Source: Moraxella sp. K1664 (GTDB taxonomy: Bacteria > Pseudomonadota > Gammaproteobacteria > Pseudomonadales > Moraxellaceae). From it: a stretch of 64,000 nt of DNA. The stretch spans positions 310,001 to 374,000 of the forward strand of contig NZ_CP155576.1 of assembly GCF_039693965.1 (NCBI RefSeq). The letters run 5' to 3'. This document shows positions 16,601 to 25,818 of the stretch, one piece after another; the first letter of the stretch is position 1; the number at the start of each line of letters is the position of its first letter. Position numbers and translations under genes: made by a program. Under the pieces are notes generated by a model. It saw only the letters and a list, made by a program, of their open reading frames with translations. It did not search any database and was not told the origin of the DNA.

Positions 16601-17160
16601 GGAGCTTTATCATGTATGGTTAGTTGATATAAAATCTCTGCCTTTTCTTGATAAGTTAGGGTTAATGTGGCGTTGTCTTTTATTTTTAACGTATGATATG
16701 TTTTTGGGTTGATTTTAACACATTTTTTATCATCAAAATACAGATAATAATCATAAACACCTGCTCGTTTTTGTTGTTCAAAACGTTTTAGGTAATATTC
16801 ATTGGTTGTTGTGGTTGCCTTTTTCTCAAAAATGGCATAATACAAAGGCTTAACGACAAATTGACCCATAAATAACGTGCCAAAAAATACCGCCAAAGCA
16901 ATAATCACAAACCTGATATCAAGACTTACGCCTTTGTTTTTTGCTTGTATATAAGTATAAATAACGCTTGCATTGCCTGCAACACACATCGCAATGATAA
17001 ATGTACAACCAATCATCGTCTCGGCAACGGCAAAATACCCTTCATTCCAATCAAAAAATGGGCGAATAACAAAATAAGCACCGCCCAATAACAGACCAAA
17101 AAATCCCAAATACAGCCCCGATGATATTTGACCTGTTTGGTTGTCCGTGTCTTTTGTCAT
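16597..17160 (-). CDS. Unrecognised membrane protein, member Z2 of a four-copy family
   Basis: 187 residues if started at ATG 17160, which overlaps the trpF stop as ATGA. An upstream ATG at 17205 would lie inside trpF and is less likely. Membrane helices (LYLGFFGLLLGGAYFVI, MIGCTFIIAMCVAGNASV, VIIALAVFFGTLFMG) precede the tail. Family marks: FFDWNEGYFAVAETM, IFEKKATTTTNEYYL, YYLYFDDKKC, NPKTYHTLKI and LTYQEKAEILYQLTI. Unknown function; it is coupled to trpF. Confidence 0.72.
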   Translation of the reverse strand: MTKDTDNQTGQISSGLYLGFFGLLLGGAYFVIRPFFDWNEGYFAVAETMIGCTFIIAMCVAGNASVIYTYIQAKNKGVSLDIRFVIIALAVFFGTLFMGQFVVKPLYYAIFEKKATTTTNEYYLKRFEQQKRAGVYDYYLYFDDKKCVKINPKTYHTLKIKDNATLTLTYQEKAEILYQLTIHDKAP

Positions 17161-17828
17161 TGATGTTTCACGCTTTGTAAAAATTGCCCCATTTTCTCCC
17201 CACATTTTACGCCCTTTTGTTTTTCAATACCACCGCTGACATCAAGCCCATATAGGCGATGAGCAAGCTCATTTTGGACGATACTGGCGACATTATCGGG
17301 GGTCAGTCCGCCTGCTAGGATAATGGGCAGGGGTGAGTTTGTGGGGATTTTTGCCCAGTCAAAGGCTTGCCCTGTACCGCCAAATTTGTCAGGGTGATAA
17401 GCGTCCAGTAGCACGCCACTTGCCCCATATGCCTTTAACTCATTGATTTGGCTTAATAAACTCTCTGCCGTATCGCTCTCTTGCACACGGATTGCCTTGT
17501 ACCAGCGTTTTTTGGCAATATTAGCAAGCCTTTGGCAATCCTGCACCGTCTCATCGCCATGAAACTGCACGACATCAAACGGCACGGTATCTGTTAGGCG
17601 AATAAATTCATCGTCCGTCATATTAACCACCAGTGCCACCACGCTCACAAAGGGCGGTAAGCTCGCCACCAACGTGCGTGCCGTGTCAAAATCCACAAAT
17701 CTCGGGCTTGGCGGATAAAACACCAGTCCCACCGCATTCACGCCAAGAGCGGTAGCGGTCTGCAAATCGTCCGTGCGAGTAAATCCGCAGAATTTGACGG
17801 CTAATTGTTTGGGGGTTTGTTGTGTCAT
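17157..17828 (-). CDS. trpF: Phosphoribosylanthranilate isomerase
   Basis: 223 residues: the beta/alpha barrel has VKFCGFTRTDD with the catalytic Cys, VVALVVNM, VVQFHGDET, and the phosphate loops GVLLDAYHPDKFGG and ILAGGLTPDNV, ending with GLDVSGGIE. It performs the third step from anthranilate in tryptophan synthesis. It is the first gene of the minus-strand trp run, and its stop is coupled to the accessory gene that follows. Confidence 0.96.
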   Translation of the reverse strand: MTQQTPKQLAVKFCGFTRTDDLQTATALGVNAVGLVFYPPSPRFVDFDTARTLVASLPPFVSVVALVVNMTDDEFIRLTDTVPFDVVQFHGDETVQDCQRLANIAKKRWYKAIRVQESDTAESLLSQINELKAYGASGVLLDAYHPDKFGGTGQAFDWAKIPTNSPLPIILAGGLTPDNVASIVQNELAHRLYGLDVSGGIEKQKGVKCGEKMGQFLQSVKHQ

Positions 17829-18160
17829 GTCATCACAGGGTCATCAAAGGCATTTATCATGCTTTAAGGTATCATTAATCGGTAGAGATGTCCATAATTT
17901 ACTAACAAAATCTCCATTATTTTTATAAAAAATTTAAAAAATCATGAATAATATCAATGATTTATTTTTATTTATAAAAAATACTGATAAAATATTAACC
18001 TTAGATGATAATTATCCATGAATACAGGGGGCAAAATGCCTTGTTTTTTTTATAAAACCTGTTATTATTGTTATCACTTATGAGTTAATGAGTTTTTTTG
18101 ATAAAACAACTGATAAGCACCAACCCTTTATTTCATCAGTTTTTACCATAGGAATATGCC
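17829..18160. promoter_or_regulatory. Divergent promoter region trpF / gdhA
   Basis: About 330 AT-rich bases between divergently transcribed trpF and gdhA. No coding frame was found. Promoters for both must lie here, but I could not pick convincing -35/-10 pairs. No attenuator-like leader peptide rich in Trp was seen. Confidence 0.5.
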
Positions 18161-19501
18161 ATGACTATCCAATCCGCCATTGCCAAAGTCGAGCAAAACT
18201 ACGCTCATCAGCCAGAATTTATCCAAGCTGTCAAAGAAGTCGCCATGACCATTGAAAAAGTCTATGCCGACAACCCAAAATACGAAGCCCTACAAGTATT
18301 TGAACGCCTGTGCGAGCCTGACCGCATCATCAGCTTTCGTGTCAACTGGGAAAACGACAAAGGCGAAGTACAGGTAAACCGTGGCTGGCGTGTTCAATTT
18401 AGCAACGCCATTGGCCCATACAAAGGCGGTATCCGCTTTCACCCAACCGTAACCGAAGGCACATTAAAATTCTTAGGCTTTGAGCAGATTTTCAAAAACG
18501 CCTTGACAGGCTTGCCTATGGGCGGTGCTAAGGGTGGTTCTGACTTTGACCCCAAAGGTAAATCAGAAGCCGAAATCCGCCGTTTTTGCTATGCGTTCAT
18601 GCGTGAATTGCACAAAAACATCGGCAAAGACATGGACGTACCTGCTGGCGACATCGGCGTGGGCGGTCGTGAAGTGAACTATATGTTTGCCATGTACAAA
18701 AACCTAACTCGTGAATTTGAGGGCGTATTAACTGGCAAAGGCGTGGGGCATGGCGGTTCGCTAATCCGTACCGAAGCGACAGGCTATGGCTTGGTGTATT
18801 TCCTTGACAATATGCTAAAAGCCAAAAACGACAGCCTAGAAGGCAAAACTGTCCTAGTATCAGGTGCAGGTAACGTGGCTCAATACGCCGCCGAAAAATG
18901 TCTACATTTGGGCGGAAAAGTCATCACCTTCTCCGACTCAAAAGGCACGTTGGTGGACAAAGACGGCTTTACCCAAGAGAAAATTGACTGGGTCAAAAAC
19001 CACAAAGCAAATGGTAAAGCGTTGGCGGATTATGTGAGTGAATTTGGCGGTGAGTGGCTCGCAGGACAACGTCCTTGGCAGTTTGATGCAGACATTGCCC
19101 TACCATGTGCCACTCAAAACGAGGTCAGCGAAGATGATGCAAAAGCTTTGGTTGAACATGGTGTAAAATATGTTGCCGAAGGAGCGAACATGCCACTGAC
19201 CGCCCTAGCCATTGATGTGGTGCGTGAACATGGCATTGCCTACGCCCCTGGTAAAGCTGCCAATGCTGGTGGGGTTGCGGTATCTGGCTTAGAGATGAGT
19301 CAAAACTCGGTGCGTAAATACAAATCTTTTGAGGATTTGGACTTAGAATTACAAAAAATCATGAAAAACATTCATGAAAATGCCAAAACCGCTGGCGAAA
19401 AATACGGCACAACCGAAGGTGCTATTGACTATATGACAGGAGCAAATGTAGCAGGATTCATGCAGGTTGCCAATGCTCTTGTGGCGTATGGTTATCTATA
19501 A
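18161..19501 (+). CDS. gdhA: NADP-specific glutamate dehydrogenase
   Basis: 446 residues. Substrate site GGIRFHPTVTEGTLKFLGFEQIFKN is kept with the catalytic Lys in PMGGAKGGSDFD. The Rossmann part has VLVSGAGNVAQYAAEK. Family size and PAGDIGVGGREV fit the hexameric NADP enzyme that makes glutamate from ammonia and 2-oxoglutarate. AGGAATA precedes the start. Confidence 0.97.
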   Translation: MTIQSAIAKVEQNYAHQPEFIQAVKEVAMTIEKVYADNPKYEALQVFERLCEPDRIISFRVNWENDKGEVQVNRGWRVQFSNAIGPYKGGIRFHPTVTEGTLKFLGFEQIFKNALTGLPMGGAKGGSDFDPKGKSEAEIRRFCYAFMRELHKNIGKDMDVPAGDIGVGGREVNYMFAMYKNLTREFEGVLTGKGVGHGGSLIRTEATGYGLVYFLDNMLKAKNDSLEGKTVLVSGAGNVAQYAAEKCLHLGGKVITFSDSKGTLVDKDGFTQEKIDWVKNHKANGKALADYVSEFGGEWLAGQRPWQFDADIALPCATQNEVSEDDAKALVEHGVKYVAEGANMPLTALAIDVVREHGIAYAPGKAANAGGVAVSGLEMSQNSVRKYKSFEDLDLELQKIMKNIHENAKTAGEKYGTTEGAIDYMTGANVAGFMQVANALVAYGYL

Positions 19502-19540
19502 TCATGTGTTAATCACAGCTTTATCAAGCAGCGCCAACAG

Positions 19541-19570
19541 ACGCCCTAAGAATCATCTCGGGGCGTTTTC
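19541..19570 (+). terminator. Terminator of gdhA
   Basis: ACGCCC and GGGCGT form a stem with a loop of about 14 bases, followed by a short T run. It stands 40 bases after the gdhA stop. Confidence 0.7.
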
Positions 19571-19762
19571 ATCGTTTAAGACCCAAATCATCTTTATCCA
19601 TCAGTACCAATAAGGCGTTGCACCGCTGTTTGTAAAAGCCAACACCGATTTGGATGGTTTTATCGCACCGAGAGATTTTAAGGGATGTGTCATAAATTTT
19701 ACCCCCAATGGGATAAATTTTTGATATGATATGAATTTTTAGCAAAGACAGCAGAGAAATAC

Positions 19763-21151
19763 ATGAACTTAACCCAATTTTTAGCCGATTTACACTTTGA
19801 CGACAACCAAATCAAAACCGACCCCGATAGCCTAGACAACTGGGGCAAGGACTGGACCAAATATTTTAGCCCTGCCCCATCTGCCATCATTTTTCCCAAA
19901 ACAACCGAACAGGTTGCCCACATCGTCCGCCTTGCCAATACACACAATGTCTGCCTTGTGCCTAGTGGTGGACGCACAGGTTTATCAGCAGGGGCGGTGG
20001 CAAGTGCAGGCGAGGTGGTGGTAAGTTTTGATAAAATGAATGCCATTGGCACGTTTTATGAAGCTGACCAAATGGTGGAGGTGGAGGCTGGTGTTATTAC
20101 CAAAGCCTTGCAAGAATTTGCCAACGCCAAAAACCTATACTATGCGGTGGATTTTGCCTCATCGGGGTCAAGCCAAATTGGGGGCAATATTGGCACGAAC
20201 GCTGGCGGTATCAAGGTAATCCGCTATGGCATGACCCGTAACCAAATCCTAGGCTTGACGGTAGTAACGGGCAAGGGCGATATTTTGGAGCTCAATGGCG
20301 GTATGCTAAAAAATGCCACAGGCTATGATTTTCGTCATCTGTTCATCGGAGCAGAAGGTACGCTTGGCTTTGTAACCAAAGCCTTGATTAAACTTGAAAA
20401 ACAACCTGTAAACTTAACCGCTATGGTACTTGGCGTGCCTGATTTTGGCTCGGTGGTAAAACTGCTTGATAAGTTTGGTAAGGCGTTAAATTTGACTGCG
20501 TTTGAATTTTTTGACAGCGTGGCAATTGACAAGGTATTGACCGCAGGACACGCCAAAGCCCCCTTTGAGATCCGTACGCCTTTTTATGTGCTTTTGGAAT
20601 TTGAAGCGGTATCCGATGACGTGCTAGACACCGCCATGAATGTGTTTGAAAGTTGCACCGAAGACGGCTTGATAGAAGACGGCGTGATGAGCCAAAGCGT
20701 GGGGCAACTGCACGAGCTTTGGAAATTGCGTGAGAGCATTTCTGAGACGATTTCGGTGTTTACCCCTTATAAAAATGACGTATCGGTGCTGATTACGCAC
20801 TTGGGCGATTTTATCAATGATATTGAGCAAATTGTCAAGGACAACTACCCTGATTTTGAGATTTGCTGGTTTGGGCATATTGGCGATGGCAATTTGCACC
20901 TAAATATCCTAAAACCTGACAACTTGACCAAAGACGACTTTTTTGCAAAATGCCAAACGGTCAATAAATACGTCTTTGAAACCGTCAAAAAATACAAAGG
21001 CTCAATATCTGCCGAACATGGCGTAGGCATGACCAAAAAACCCTATTTGGATTACACCCGCTCGCCCATTGAGATTGAATACATGAAAGCGGTAAAAGCG
21101 GTGTTTGACCCCAATGGGATTATGAACCGTGGTAAGGTGTTTGATATTTAG
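19763..21151 (+). CDS. FAD-binding D-2-hydroxyacid dehydrogenase (D-2-hydroxyglutarate/D-lactate type)
   Basis: 462 residues. The FAD-binding PCMH domain has PSGGRTGLSAGAV, GGNIGTNAGGIKVIRYGM and GAEGTLGFVTKA. The C-terminal FAD-oxidase half has CWFGHIGDGNLHLNI and SAEHGVGMTKK. Soluble, with no iron-sulfur motif. Such enzymes oxidise D-2-hydroxyglutarate or D-lactate, passing electrons to a quinone or flavoprotein; the substrate cannot be chosen from the sequence. It stands alone between gdhA and a thioredoxin-like gene. Confidence 0.88.
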   Translation: MNLTQFLADLHFDDNQIKTDPDSLDNWGKDWTKYFSPAPSAIIFPKTTEQVAHIVRLANTHNVCLVPSGGRTGLSAGAVASAGEVVVSFDKMNAIGTFYEADQMVEVEAGVITKALQEFANAKNLYYAVDFASSGSSQIGGNIGTNAGGIKVIRYGMTRNQILGLTVVTGKGDILELNGGMLKNATGYDFRHLFIGAEGTLGFVTKALIKLEKQPVNLTAMVLGVPDFGSVVKLLDKFGKALNLTAFEFFDSVAIDKVLTAGHAKAPFEIRTPFYVLLEFEAVSDDVLDTAMNVFESCTEDGLIEDGVMSQSVGQLHELWKLRESISETISVFTPYKNDVSVLITHLGDFINDIEQIVKDNYPDFEICWFGHIGDGNLHLNILKPDNLTKDDFFAKCQTVNKYVFETVKKYKGSISAEHGVGMTKKPYLDYTRSPIEIEYMKAVKAVFDPNGIMNRGKVFDI

Positions 21152-21210
21152 AACTTTTTAAATTTAAAAACCTATTTTAGAATTATCAAGATAAGTTTTA
21201 TTTATAAATT

Positions 21211-21708
21211 ATGAAAAAACTTCGCAAAACTTTATTTTCCGCCTTGACTTACCTTGTGATGTTTATCATCATCTACACGGCGGTCAATCTGTGGCGGTCG
21301 CCTGTCATGCCAGACGGCCCCAAACTTATCTATCAAAACAGCTCAAAACAAGTGGTGGATGTCGTGGCACAAAGCCATGATACCCCTGTACTCATCTACT
21401 TTTGGGGGTCATGGTGTGGGGTGTGTCGCACAACCGGCCCCAACGTCCAAACCCTGCACGCCAATGGTCATGACGTGCTAAGTGTGGCGGTATCATCAGG
21501 TAATGATGATGAACTGCTTGCGTATATGAACAAACATGGCTATGATTTTTATACCCTAAATGACCAACAAGGAGCGATATTTCATGAATGGGGCGGACAA
21601 GTAACGCCATCTTTTGTGATACTAGATGATGGTAAAGTTGCCCAAAGTTTTACAGGCATCGCACCGCTTTGGTTGTTAAGATTGCGGATGTGGTGGGCAG
21701 GATTATAA
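21211..21708 (+). CDS. Membrane-anchored thioredoxin-like protein disulfide oxidoreductase (ScsD-like)
   Basis: 165 residues. One N-terminal membrane helix (LTYLVMFIIIYTAVNLW) is followed by a thioredoxin fold facing the periplasm, with active site WGSWCGVCR and the cis-Pro in QVTPSFVIL. This matches TlpA/ScsD type proteins, which reduce or handle disulfides of exported proteins. The start is preceded by a long AT region with no strong ribosome site. Partner proteins are not adjacent. Confidence 0.85.
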   Translation: MKKLRKTLFSALTYLVMFIIIYTAVNLWRSPVMPDGPKLIYQNSSKQVVDVVAQSHDTPVLIYFWGSWCGVCRTTGPNVQTLHANGHDVLSVAVSSGNDDELLAYMNKHGYDFYTLNDQQGAIFHEWGGQVTPSFVILDDGKVAQSFTGIAPLWLLRLRMWWAGL

Positions 21709-21825
21709 GGTGTACTTAGCTTTCTTAGCTTTGATGACATTTTACAAATCTTGATAAAAAATTGAGGATTTAGCCATTTTCATGGCAAATCCCAAAAACT
21801 CGCCATTACGCCCCGTCCATATTGA

Positions 21826-23136
21826 TTAACTCTGCATGGTGTTGCCTTTGTTCTTGCCTGCCCCAAGCACCCAATTTAGTAGCATTGCCATAAAAGTCGC
21901 CGTACCGATACCCCCCAAATCAAATGAGCCAATCACCAAACCAAAATTACCCGTTCCCAAAATTACACTGACCGCACCCACCATCAGGTTTTTGTTATCG
22001 CTAAAATCCACTTTATTATCAATCCAAATCTTTGCCCCTGCAATGGTAATCAAACCAAATACAACAATGGACGCACCTGTCAAAACAGGCGTGGGAATGG
22101 TCTGGATTAATGCTCCAAATTTTGGTGACAACCCCAAACAAATGGCAAATACCCCTGCTACCACAAACACGAGCGTAGAGTATACCCGAGTAATCGCCAT
22201 AACCCCAATGTTTTCACCATAAGTTGTCATACCAGTACCGCCCACGCCTGCCGAGAGTGCTGTTGCCACGCCATCGGCGACGAATGCCCTGCCAAGCTCG
22301 GGGGTCAAATTCTCGCCTGTCATCGCCCCCACCGCCTTGATGTGCCCCAAATTTTCTGCCACAAGGATAAACGCCACAGGCGCAATGATGAGCATGGCAT
22401 TCATCTCAAAGATGGGGGCATAAAAATTTGGCACACCAAACCAACTTGCCTGCCCAATCACCCCAAAGTCAATCGGCTTACCAAATCCCATACCATTGGC
22501 GACAATGGCATAAATAACATAAGCCAACATCAACCCCAAAAGAAGCAATAAACGTTTGACAAACCCCCTAGCAAAGACCGCAATGCCACTCATACAAAGC
22601 ACAGTGATAAGCGTCATGGCAAGTTCAAAAGGTTTGCCTGCCACAGATGACACCGTAACAGGGGCAAGGTTTAGCCCGATAATCATAACCACCGCTCCTG
22701 TAACCACAGGAGGCATGAGTTTTTCAATCCAGCGTGTCCCTGTTGCCATGACGATAAAACCAATCAAAGCATAAACCACACCGCAAGCGATGATGCCACC
22801 TAATGCCACGCCCAAATTAGGGTTTGTTCCACTGCCTGTGGCGTGGGCAGTTGCTGCTGCCACAACCCCAATAAAAGCAAAGGACGAGCCCAAATAGCTT
22901 GGCACTCGCCCACCTGTCATGATAAAAAATAAAATGGTACAAATCCCGCTCATCATAATGGCAAGATTGGCATCAAAGCCCATTAAAATAGGGGCAAGCA
23001 CCGTCGCCCCAAACATGGCAAGGACATGCTGAATGCCAAGCATGGCGGTCTGAACAGGGGGTAGGTATTCATTTGTTGCAACAGCACTTGTGGCGATGTC
23101 GCCTTTGTAGGGGGTAAATTTGGGAAATAATGACAT
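21826..23136 (-). CDS. uraA: Uracil/xanthine permease family (NCS2) transporter
   Basis: 436 residues, with many membrane helices. NCS2 hallmarks: QHVLAMFGATVLAPILMG at the N-terminus, VAENLGHIKAVGAM, GVGGTGMTTYGENIGVMAITRVYS and PTPVLTGASIVVFGLI. UraA is a uracil-proton symporter; xanthine or uric acid are alternatives in the family. The TTYGENIG motif is shared by uracil carriers. No purine or pyrimidine enzyme is next to it, so the symbol is tentative. Confidence 0.85.
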   Translation of the reverse strand: MSLFPKFTPYKGDIATSAVATNEYLPPVQTAMLGIQHVLAMFGATVLAPILMGFDANLAIMMSGICTILFFIMTGGRVPSYLGSSFAFIGVVAAATAHATGSGTNPNLGVALGGIIACGVVYALIGFIVMATGTRWIEKLMPPVVTGAVVMIIGLNLAPVTVSSVAGKPFELAMTLITVLCMSGIAVFARGFVKRLLLLLGLMLAYVIYAIVANGMGFGKPIDFGVIGQASWFGVPNFYAPIFEMNAMLIIAPVAFILVAENLGHIKAVGAMTGENLTPELGRAFVADGVATALSAGVGGTGMTTYGENIGVMAITRVYSTLVFVVAGVFAICLGLSPKFGALIQTIPTPVLTGASIVVFGLITIAGAKIWIDNKVDFSDNKNLMVGAVSVILGTGNFGLVIGSFDLGGIGTATFMAMLLNWVLGAGKNKGNTMQS

Positions 23137-23359
23137 GGCTGACCTTATTGTTTTAAATCATTTTAAATTGTTTTAAATTGTCTTAATTTAAATAACCCCT
23201 TTCAATATGACGATTGAAGATGGGGTTTGGATTTTATGAGACGCAACCAGCTAAGAGCAGGTACACTCTATTCATGCAAAAACACGTGTTTTTTTAAAAT
23301 ATTTAACATGTAAATTGCGTCATAACAGGCAGTTACGTTTTGGTGTTATCATGATTTTG

Positions 23360-23947
23360 TTATTTTTTTTGGATGAGTAAATCCGTCTCAGACAGACGCC
23401 ATCGTCCCTTTTTTTTGCTTACCGAACGACCTTTTAGAGCAGCATTCCCCAAAAGTTTGTGCATAGAATGACTAGAATGGGCATGACAAATGGCACATGC
23501 CAACCCATCGGCTGCATCTGCCTGCGGTACAACATCAAGGGCAAGCAAGCGACACACCATGGCCGTTACTTGTTCTTTGTCCGCCGCCCCATAACCACAG
23601 ACCGCCTGTTTGATTTGGCGAGCGGTATATTCTGAGACGGTCAAACCCTGTGCACTCAAAGAGGCAATCGCCGCCCCACGAGCCTGCCCAAGCTTTAAAG
23701 CACTGTCAGGATTTGTCGCCATAAACACCTGTTCAATGGCGGAATGTATCGGTTCATCGTAATATTTTTGATAATGCTGGACAATCCTTGTGATGCCATC
23801 AAAAATCTGACCAATACGCACAGGCATGTCCATACTGTCAGTACGTATTGTTCCTGCATCCATGAATGTCAAGCCATCACCCACTGAACGCACGATGCCG
23901 TAACCTGTCATGCGAGAGCCGGGGTCTATGCCAATGATAAGTGTCAT
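23360..23947 (-). CDS. ruvC: Holliday junction resolvase RuvC
   Basis: 195 residues. Catalytic acids are present in IGIDPGSRMTGYG, AIEQVFMATNPDSALKLGQARG and DAADGLACAICH. RuvC cuts four-way DNA junctions with RuvAB. It is followed by no other ruv gene in the window. The protein is somewhat longer at its basic C-terminus (KKKGRWRLSETDLL) than E. coli RuvC. Confidence 0.95.
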   Translation of the reverse strand: MTLIIGIDPGSRMTGYGIVRSVGDGLTFMDAGTIRTDSMDMPVRIGQIFDGITRIVQHYQKYYDEPIHSAIEQVFMATNPDSALKLGQARGAAIASLSAQGLTVSEYTARQIKQAVCGYGAADKEQVTAMVCRLLALDVVPQADAADGLACAICHAHSSHSMHKLLGNAALKGRSVSKKKGRWRLSETDLLIQKK

Positions 23948-24082
23948 ATTAATGTGGTTTGCCCAGATAAATGTTAAAAATTGTTACCTTTGCCATCAAA
24001 AAGTTGGCGTTGGTGTAAATATTTGGTATTATAAACCATTTTTTGCCAAATTTCTAAATTTATGAACTGATAAGGAAAATAT

Positions 24083-24655
24083 ATGGGCGTTATTGTGGGC
24101 ATTGCTTTGGTGTGGTTCATCATTGAGATGTTGATTTGGTATCTGCTGGCTCAGTTTATGAGTGGTTGGCTTATTTTTTTGTGGTTTGTTGTGGCGTTTT
24201 TTATCGGTCTGACGCTCATCAAAAAAGCCGCCAGTACTCTAAACCCCATGGCCAAGCAGATGAAAAGTGGCGTTATCCCCAACCCTGCCAATCAACCGCC
24301 AGAGTCTGCCATCACCAAATCGGTTGCGATGGGCATTGCAGGAATTTTATTTGTTCTGCCGGGCATCTTAACCGACATTGGGGCGTTTTTGCTCTTATTA
24401 CCTGCCATTCAAAAAATGCTGACAGCCAAAGCCAAAAACTACGCCATGAACAACCAAGACAAAATGATGGCAATGATGGCAAAACAGATGGGGGGTCAAA
24501 ATCCCTTTGGTGGCATGGGGGGTGTGAACCCCAATAACCCATTTGGGCAGAAAAACCCCTTTGGTACTGGCGGTTTTGGGGGTAATTATGGCAACTCTGG
24601 CACTACCATTGACGGACAAGCCAAAACAGTTAAAAAATCAGCCAATGATGACTAA
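24083..24655 (+). CDS. fxsA: FxsA family membrane protein
   Basis: 190 residues. Three to four hydrophobic segments (VGIALVWFIIEMLIWYLLA, WLIFLWFVVAFFIGLTLI, GIAGILFVLPGILTDIGAF) and a Gly/Asn/Met-rich tail are typical of FxsA, which in E. coli affects exclusion of some phages by F plasmids. The PGILTDIGAFLLLLP segment is the family mark. The function is uncertain in this host. Confidence 0.85.
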   Translation: MGVIVGIALVWFIIEMLIWYLLAQFMSGWLIFLWFVVAFFIGLTLIKKAASTLNPMAKQMKSGVIPNPANQPPESAITKSVAMGIAGILFVLPGILTDIGAFLLLLPAIQKMLTAKAKNYAMNNQDKMMAMMAKQMGGQNPFGGMGGVNPNNPFGQKNPFGTGGFGGNYGNSGTTIDGQAKTVKKSANDD

Positions 24656-24666
24656 GCTAAAATCAC

Positions 24667-24705
24667 AAACAATCGCTCAATAACATTGGGCGATTGTTTA
24701 TTTTT
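24667..24705. terminator. Bidirectional terminator between fxsA and epmB
   Basis: AAACAATCGC and GCGATTGTTT form a stem with a TCAATAACATTGG-type loop and T runs on both sides. It serves the two converging genes. Confidence 0.75.
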
Positions 24706-24711
24706 ATGATT

Positions 24712-25722
24712 TTAAGTTGGGGGTCGCTTATAAATATCAATCGGTACTTTATAGGGCTTGCCTGCCATCTCTTGCACCAGTTTCGGCACAAGATAGCCCG
24801 ATAATTTTTCCAAAAGTTGCCAATAAATCTGTATCGCTCTGTCTATCGGCAAATCAAAATGAGCCGACCCTGCCACTTTGTCCAAAACATGCAAATAATA
24901 CGGCATCACACCAATACCAAATAAAGCATGACTTAATTGGCACAATGTCTCTACATTATCATTAACCCCTTTTAATAATACGCTTTGATTAAGCAGTACC
25001 ACACCATGATTTTTTAGAATTTGGCATTTTTGGGCAAGGGCATCGTCTATCTCATTGGGATGATTGATGTGTAGCACCATGATGATGTTTTTTGGGCAGT
25101 TTGCCAATATCTCAATCAGCTCATCATCAATACGGTTTGGCAATATCGCAGGCAGTCGGGTATGAATGCGAATGGTTTTAATATTATCAATATCAGACAA
25201 TGCCCCAATCCATTCACTAAAACGGCGATTGTTAATATTTAATGGGTCGCCTCCGCTTAATAGCACTTCATTGATGTTTTTGTCATTGGCGATATAGTGG
25301 CAGATTTGGCGAATGTCTTGGCTGTTTGGCAAGTTCGCCCCATAATCAAAATGCTGACGAAAACAATAACGACAATGCACCGCACACGCCCCTGTTACCG
25401 TGATTAAGGCACGGCTTTGGTATTTGTGTAATAAGCCTTTCATTGGGTTGTGGGCATTCTCACCAAGTGGGTCAGCGGTATAGCCTGCCACAGGCAGACT
25501 CTCGGCAATGTCAGGCAGGATTTGGCGTAATAATGGGTCGTTTGGGTCGCCCTTTTTCATCTTATTGATAAAGGCGTGTGGCACTCTTAGGGGGAATTTA
25601 TTTGGGGTGTGTACCTGCTCTGGCAGGGGCAACTCTAACAGCTGATAAAGGCTTGCCACGTCGCTTACGGCACCTGACAGCTCTTTTTGCCAATTTGGCT
25701 CATTAAAAAAAATGTCGTTCAT
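24712..25722 (-). CDS. epmB: EF-P beta-lysylation enzyme (lysine 2,3-aminomutase family)
   Basis: 336 residues from ATG 25722 (a TTG at 25731 is an alternative). The radical SAM site is CAVHCRYCFRQHFDYG and the SAM loop GGDPL, with later VPKLVQEMAGKP for the PLP Lys region. EpmB turns lysine into beta-lysine, which EpmA attaches to EF-P. It stands divergent from efp, consistent with that job. epmA is not in the window. Confidence 0.93.
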   Translation of the reverse strand: MNDIFFNEPNWQKELSGAVSDVASLYQLLELPLPEQVHTPNKFPLRVPHAFINKMKKGDPNDPLLRQILPDIAESLPVAGYTADPLGENAHNPMKGLLHKYQSRALITVTGACAVHCRYCFRQHFDYGANLPNSQDIRQICHYIANDKNINEVLLSGGDPLNINNRRFSEWIGALSDIDNIKTIRIHTRLPAILPNRIDDELIEILANCPKNIIMVLHINHPNEIDDALAQKCQILKNHGVVLLNQSVLLKGVNDNVETLCQLSHALFGIGVMPYYLHVLDKVAGSAHFDLPIDRAIQIYWQLLEKLSGYLVPKLVQEMAGKPYKVPIDIYKRPPT

Positions 25723-25724
25723 TT

Positions 25725-25754
25725 TTGACAAAACTTAGTGATATTGAGTATAAT
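25725..25754 (+). promoter_or_regulatory. efp: Strong sigma70-type promoter for efp
   Basis: TTGACA (25725-25730) and TATAAT (25749-25754) are both perfect consensus, separated by 18 bases. It drives efp and abuts the start of the divergent epmB. Confidence 0.85.
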
Positions 25755-25818
25755 AGTGGGTTAGGTGCGTCATTATAACGCATTTTACTTTTTATTTTTA
25801 TTTTTTAAGGTAATTTTC

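Noticed and set aside
17829-18160. Trp attenuator or leader peptide
   Set aside because: No short frame with Trp codons and no competing hairpins were found.
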